From assembly GCF_000269985.1 (NCBI RefSeq), contig NC_016109.1:3844001-3908000 (forward strand): a stretch of 64,000 nt of DNA, in the 5' to 3' direction. The notes beneath the pieces are model-generated. The model was not told where the DNA came from, made no database searches, and saw only the letters and a program-made list of their open reading frames with translations. Position numbers and translations under genes: made by a program. This stretch comes from Kitasatospora setae KM-6054. Its GTDB lineage: Bacteria; Actinomycetota; Actinomycetes; Streptomycetales; Streptomycetaceae. This document shows, in pieces, positions 61,478-64,000 of this stretch (within the stretch, counting starts at the first letter, position 1; each line of letters opens with the position of its first letter).

Positions 61478-62538
61478 CGGCGGGCCTCGACCAGCCGGGG
61501 CAGGTCGCGGGCCGCCTCGATCAGGAACCAGGACGGCAGCACCGGGTTGCCGTCGGGCCCGTCGGCGATCACGGTCTGGGCGACCTCGACGGAGATCTCG
61601 GCGAGCTGCACCAGCAGCGACTTGGAGCGGTACGCGTGCTGCCGCACGGTCGGCGAGGCGTGCTCCTTGCGGGCGGGCAGCTCCTTGACCAGCCGGCCGC
61701 GGAACGAGTCGGCGAGGTAGTAGAGCAGGTCGCGGTCCTCGATCCGGTGCGGCCAGGAGGCGTCGCCCTTCATGATCGCCTCCAGCCCGTACGCGTTGCG
61801 GACGATCTTGGCGTAGCCGCAGAAGGCGACGGCGTGGGCGGGGCTGAGCAGGCCGTGCGCGAGCACCTTGAGGGTGCCCTCGTCGAGGCCGGGGCCGAAG
61901 GAGTGCAGCGTGTCGGAGAGCATGTGCCAGGCGCGCGGGGTGGAGAACGGCTCCTCGGTCTTCGGCGGGGCGGACCACAGGTGGTCGGGCCGGTCGGTGA
62001 GGTGGTCGAGGATCCACGGGTGGACGCCGTGCCCGGCGGCCCAGCCGAGCCTGTCGTCGGCACTGGCCCGCAGGTGGACGTGGACCAGCCGGTTGAGCAG
62101 CGCGGACGGCATCGGGCGGGCCAGCGCGCCGTCGGTGGCGCGGTTGCCGGCGCCGATCACGATCGAGCCGGGCGGCAGCTCGTAGCCGCCGATCCGGCGG
62201 TCCAGGATCAGCGAGTAGAACGCCTTCTGGACGTCCGGCGAGGCCGCGTTCAGCTCGTCCAGGAACAGGCAGTACGGCCGGTCGCGGGCGATGGACTCGG
62301 GCGGGCAGAACCGGGAGCGGCCCTCGGGGGTGATCTGCGGGACGCCGATCAGGTCCTCGGGGGCGAGCTGGGTGCCGAGCAGCGAGACGCACTCCAGGCC
62401 GAGCGACTCGGCGAACTGGTTGACCAGCGAGGACTTGCCGATGCCCGGCGCGCCCCAGAGGAACACCGGCCGGACGGTGGCGAGGCCGAGCAGCAGCTCG
62501 GGGACCTGGGACGGCGACACGGTGACGGCAGACTGCAC
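61474..62538 (-). CDS. MoxR-like AAA+ ATPase
   Basis: 354 residues. Walker A is GAPGIGKS at residues 29-36, Walker B is YCLFLDELNAASPDVQKAFYSL, sensor 1 is IVIGAGNRATDGA, followed by MPSALLNRLVHVHL. MoxR ATPases act as chaperones that load cofactors or remodel VWA-containing partners; the partner is encoded next. GTG at 62538 with GGGAGA upstream is chosen; upstream frames are proline/arginine-rich. The gene is divergent from yceI. Confidence 0.9.
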   Translation of the reverse strand: MQSAVTVSPSQVPELLLGLATVRPVFLWGAPGIGKSSLVNQFAESLGLECVSLLGTQLAPEDLIGVPQITPEGRSRFCPPESIARDRPYCLFLDELNAASPDVQKAFYSLILDRRIGGYELPPGSIVIGAGNRATDGALARPMPSALLNRLVHVHLRASADDRLGWAAGHGVHPWILDHLTDRPDHLWSAPPKTEEPFSTPRAWHMLSDTLHSFGPGLDEGTLKVLAHGLLSPAHAVAFCGYAKIVRNAYGLEAIMKGDASWPHRIEDRDLLYYLADSFRGRLVKELPARKEHASPTVRQHAYRSKSLLVQLAEISVEVAQTVIADGPDGNPVLPSWFLIEAARDLPRLVEARR

Positions 62539-62710
62539 AACTCTCCCGGGACGGGGTGGGGTTCGGGGTTCCGGCGGCCAGTGTGAACCGGCGGACGGGC
62601 GGGCGCACCCGGTTTTCCGGGCGACGGCGCGGGCGGTGGCGGGCGGGCGGCGCTGCTTGTCCACAGGCTGGGGACAACGCTGTGCGCGGCGCCCGCCCAA
62701 GGATTTCGGA

Positions 62711-62786
62711 CAACTTTCAACTTCATGGTTGAAAGTTGAACCAGATCGGCGTACGGTGAACCACGTGAACAAGTTGAAGCCTCAAC
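62711..62786. promoter_or_regulatory. two inverted-repeat operators upstream of yceI
   Basis: Site 1: CAACTTTCAAC (62711-62721), a 6-bp spacer, then GTTGAAAGTTG (62728-62738), a perfect 11-bp dyad. Site 2: GTTGA-AGCC-TCAAC (62773-62786) shares the GTTGA half-site. The pair lies 36-111 bp before the YceI start and fits a MarR-type or other dimeric repressor. No such regulator gene is adjacent within the window. Confidence 0.7.
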
Positions 62787-62821
62787 AAACGGCTTCGACC
62801 CCCGTACCGAGGAGAGAAGCC

Positions 62822-63439
62822 ATGGGCATCTTCAACCGCACCAAGAACACCGCCACCGCCGCCACCACCGCCCCGGCCGCCGCCGTCCAGGGCCCGGACC
62901 TGGCCCACCTGACCGGCGACTACACCATCGACGCCGCCCACTCCAAGATCGGCTTCGCGGTCCGGCACGCGATGGTCACCAACGTGCGCGGCGAGTTCGC
63001 CGAGTACGAGGGCAAGCTGCACCTGGACGGCAGCAACCCGGCCGCGTCCACCGCCGAACTGGTGATCAAGGTCGCCTCGATCAGCACCGGCCAGGCCCAG
63101 CGCGACGAGCACCTGCGCACCGGCGACTTCTTCGACGCCGCCGCGCACCCGGAGATCACCTTCAAGTCGACCTCCGCCGAGCAGGTCGACGGCGACACCT
63201 ACCGCCTGCACGGCGACCTGACCATCAAGGGCACCACCCGCCCGGTCGTCCTCGACCTGGAGTTCACCGGCTCCGCCACCGACGTGTACGGCGCCAACCG
63301 GGTCGGCTTCGAGGGCGGCACCAGCGTCGACCGCACCTCCTGGGGCCTGACCTACAACGCCGCGCTGGAGACCGGCGGCGTGCTGATCGGCGAGAAGGTC
63401 AAGCTCACCCTGGACATCTCCGCCGTGCGAGCCTCCTGA
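62822..63439 (+). CDS. YceI-family protein
   Basis: 205 residues. After a Thr/Ala-rich head the lipocalin-like barrel begins LTGDYTIDAAHSKIGFAVRHAMVTNVRGEF, with AHPEITFKSTSAE, GDLTIKGTTRPVVLDLEF and GFEGGTSVDRTSWGLTYN, all hallmarks of YceI, which binds a polyprenoid or similar amphiphile. There is no signal peptide, so it is cytoplasmic, as in many streptomycetes. ATG at 62822 with GAGGAGAG upstream. It is probably repressed through the two dyads upstream. Confidence 0.93.
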   Translation: MGIFNRTKNTATAATTAPAAAVQGPDLAHLTGDYTIDAAHSKIGFAVRHAMVTNVRGEFAEYEGKLHLDGSNPAASTAELVIKVASISTGQAQRDEHLRTGDFFDAAAHPEITFKSTSAEQVDGDTYRLHGDLTIKGTTRPVVLDLEFTGSATDVYGANRVGFEGGTSVDRTSWGLTYNAALETGGVLIGEKVKLTLDISAVRAS

Positions 63440-63478
63440 ACCCGCCCGCCCCGGCCGCCGCGCGGCCTCCCCGGTACC

Positions 63479-63505
63479 GCCCCCGCCGTCCCCCTCGGCG
63501 GGGGC
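63479..63505. terminator. bidirectional hairpin terminator
   Basis: GCCCCCGCCG and CGGCGGGGGC form a perfect 10-bp stem with loop TCCCCCT between the convergent yceI and LysR-type genes. Confidence 0.75.
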
Positions 63506-63546
63506 GCCGCCGTCCCCCCGCACCCCCGACCGGCGGCGCCGAGCCC

Positions 63547-64000
63547 TCAACCGCCCAGCAGCGCCGCGTCCTCGGCCGGCAGCCAACTGCCCGGCGGGCG
63601 CCTCAACCAGCCCTCCGCCGCCGCGAGTTCGACCGCGCAGGCGCGCAGCGCCGCCAACCCCGGGTGGCCCGCCCCCGGGCGGTGCACCAGGCCGACCAGG
63701 CTGAGCGGCACCGGCTCCACCAGCGGCCGGACCACCGCCCCCGGGAACCCGTGCGCCCCGACCGCCGTCAGCACCGGGTCCCCGTGCCTGGCCAGGTACC
63801 GGGCGAACTCGGCGGCCCCCACCGGCGGGGTCCGCCCCGGCGCGACCGCCAGCCCGTGCCCGGCCAGCAGCCGCGTCCCGAGGTCGGTCCACTCCGCGGT
63901 GGCCGGCTGCCCGGCGAACACGTCCACCGGATGCCCGGCGAGCGCGGCCAGCGGCACCGCCGCCATCCCGGCCAGCGGATGCCCCGCCGGCAGGTAGACC
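63547..64000 (-). CDS. LysR-family transcriptional regulator, C-terminal part (partial)
   Basis: The frame is open to the window edge; only the last ~151 residues are seen. It reads VYLPAGHPLAGMAAVPLAALAGHPVDVFAG and later VGAHGFPGAVVRPLVEPVPLSLVGLVHRPG, the second half of a LysR substrate-binding domain (LxxHPLA and VRPL patterns). The HTH lies beyond position 64000. It could be the regulator of the adjacent yceI, but LysR dyads usually have a T-N11-A form, which the operators there do not clearly show. Confidence 0.8.
   Translation of the reverse strand, partial: VYLPAGHPLAGMAAVPLAALAGHPVDVFAGQPATAEWTDLGTRLLAGHGLAVAPGRTPPVGAAEFARYLARHGDPVLTAVGAHGFPGAVVRPLVEPVPLSLVGLVHRPGAGHPGLAALRACAVELAAAEGWLRRPPGSWLPAEDAALLGG

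Noticed and set aside
59651..61720. A 689-codon frame on the plus strand opposite the VWA protein and MoxR genes
   Set aside because: Composition (Val/Gly/Glu/Ala repeats) is typical of antisense shadows; the opposite strand has clear ATPase, zincin and VWA motifs.

Overview
The window is high-GC actinomycete DNA, most likely from a Streptomyces or Kitasatospora relative. The evidence is the extreme third-position GC, frequent GTG starts, mycothiol synthesis (mshA), an AfsR/SARP regulator, MsiK, and a conserved core block running msiK - nucleotidyltransferase - DoxX protein - rlmB - cysS - ispF/ispD - carD - lipoprotein - phoP/phoR - phoU. Species cannot be fixed from the sequence alone.

Layout. 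1-4.3 kb: an Ogt-type methyltransferase, a CLC chloride transporter, a 14-bp tandem repeat and a frameshifted membrane-protein gene. 4.3-21.9 kb: SARP regulator, tRNA-Thr, msiK and the core block listed above, closed by phoU and a tiny cysteine-rich protein. 21.9-36.6 kb: a secreted LPMO with a DasR-like operator, gpmA, an MFS exporter, mshA, a macro-domain protein, a SpoIIE-type phosphatase, an XRE regulator under a nested palindrome, and a divergent aldo-keto reductase/AraC pair. 59.6-64 kb: a MoxR ATPase and a zincin/VWA protein, divergent from a YceI gene with two inverted-repeat operators, and the end of a LysR gene.

The main event lies between 38.13 and 57.79 kb. A 19.66-kb mobile element has inserted into a SNF2 helicase gene, exactly at the codons for its ATP-binding motif (ADD/MGLGKT), and is flanked by a 6-bp direct repeat CGTCGG. 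Joining the flanks restores one intact 1019-codon reading frame. At its left end the element encodes three overlapping tyrosine recombinases plus a small coiled-coil protein, the Tn554/RIT ('recombinase in trio') arrangement.

Its cargo is a GIY-YIG nuclease fused to membrane segments, a DUF3046 protein, and a tightly overlapping operon: UDP-glucuronate-decarboxylase-like epimerase, GT8, GT2, P-loop kinase, Gfo/Idh oxidoreductase, APH-like kinase and DegT/StsC-like aminotransferase. A second APH-like kinase lies convergent. An XRE-TPR regulator is divergent from the operon, followed by a hypothetical protein and an HNH protein. Dehydrogenase plus aminotransferase plus small-molecule kinase resembles aminocyclitol or amino-sugar assembly, and the epimerase and glycosyltransferases suggest a glycosylated product (inference).

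The only two TTA leucine codons I found by eye in the window are in this element: one in the third recombinase and one at codon 17 of the regulator. In Streptomyces this would make both mobility and cargo depend on the bldA tRNA and so on development.
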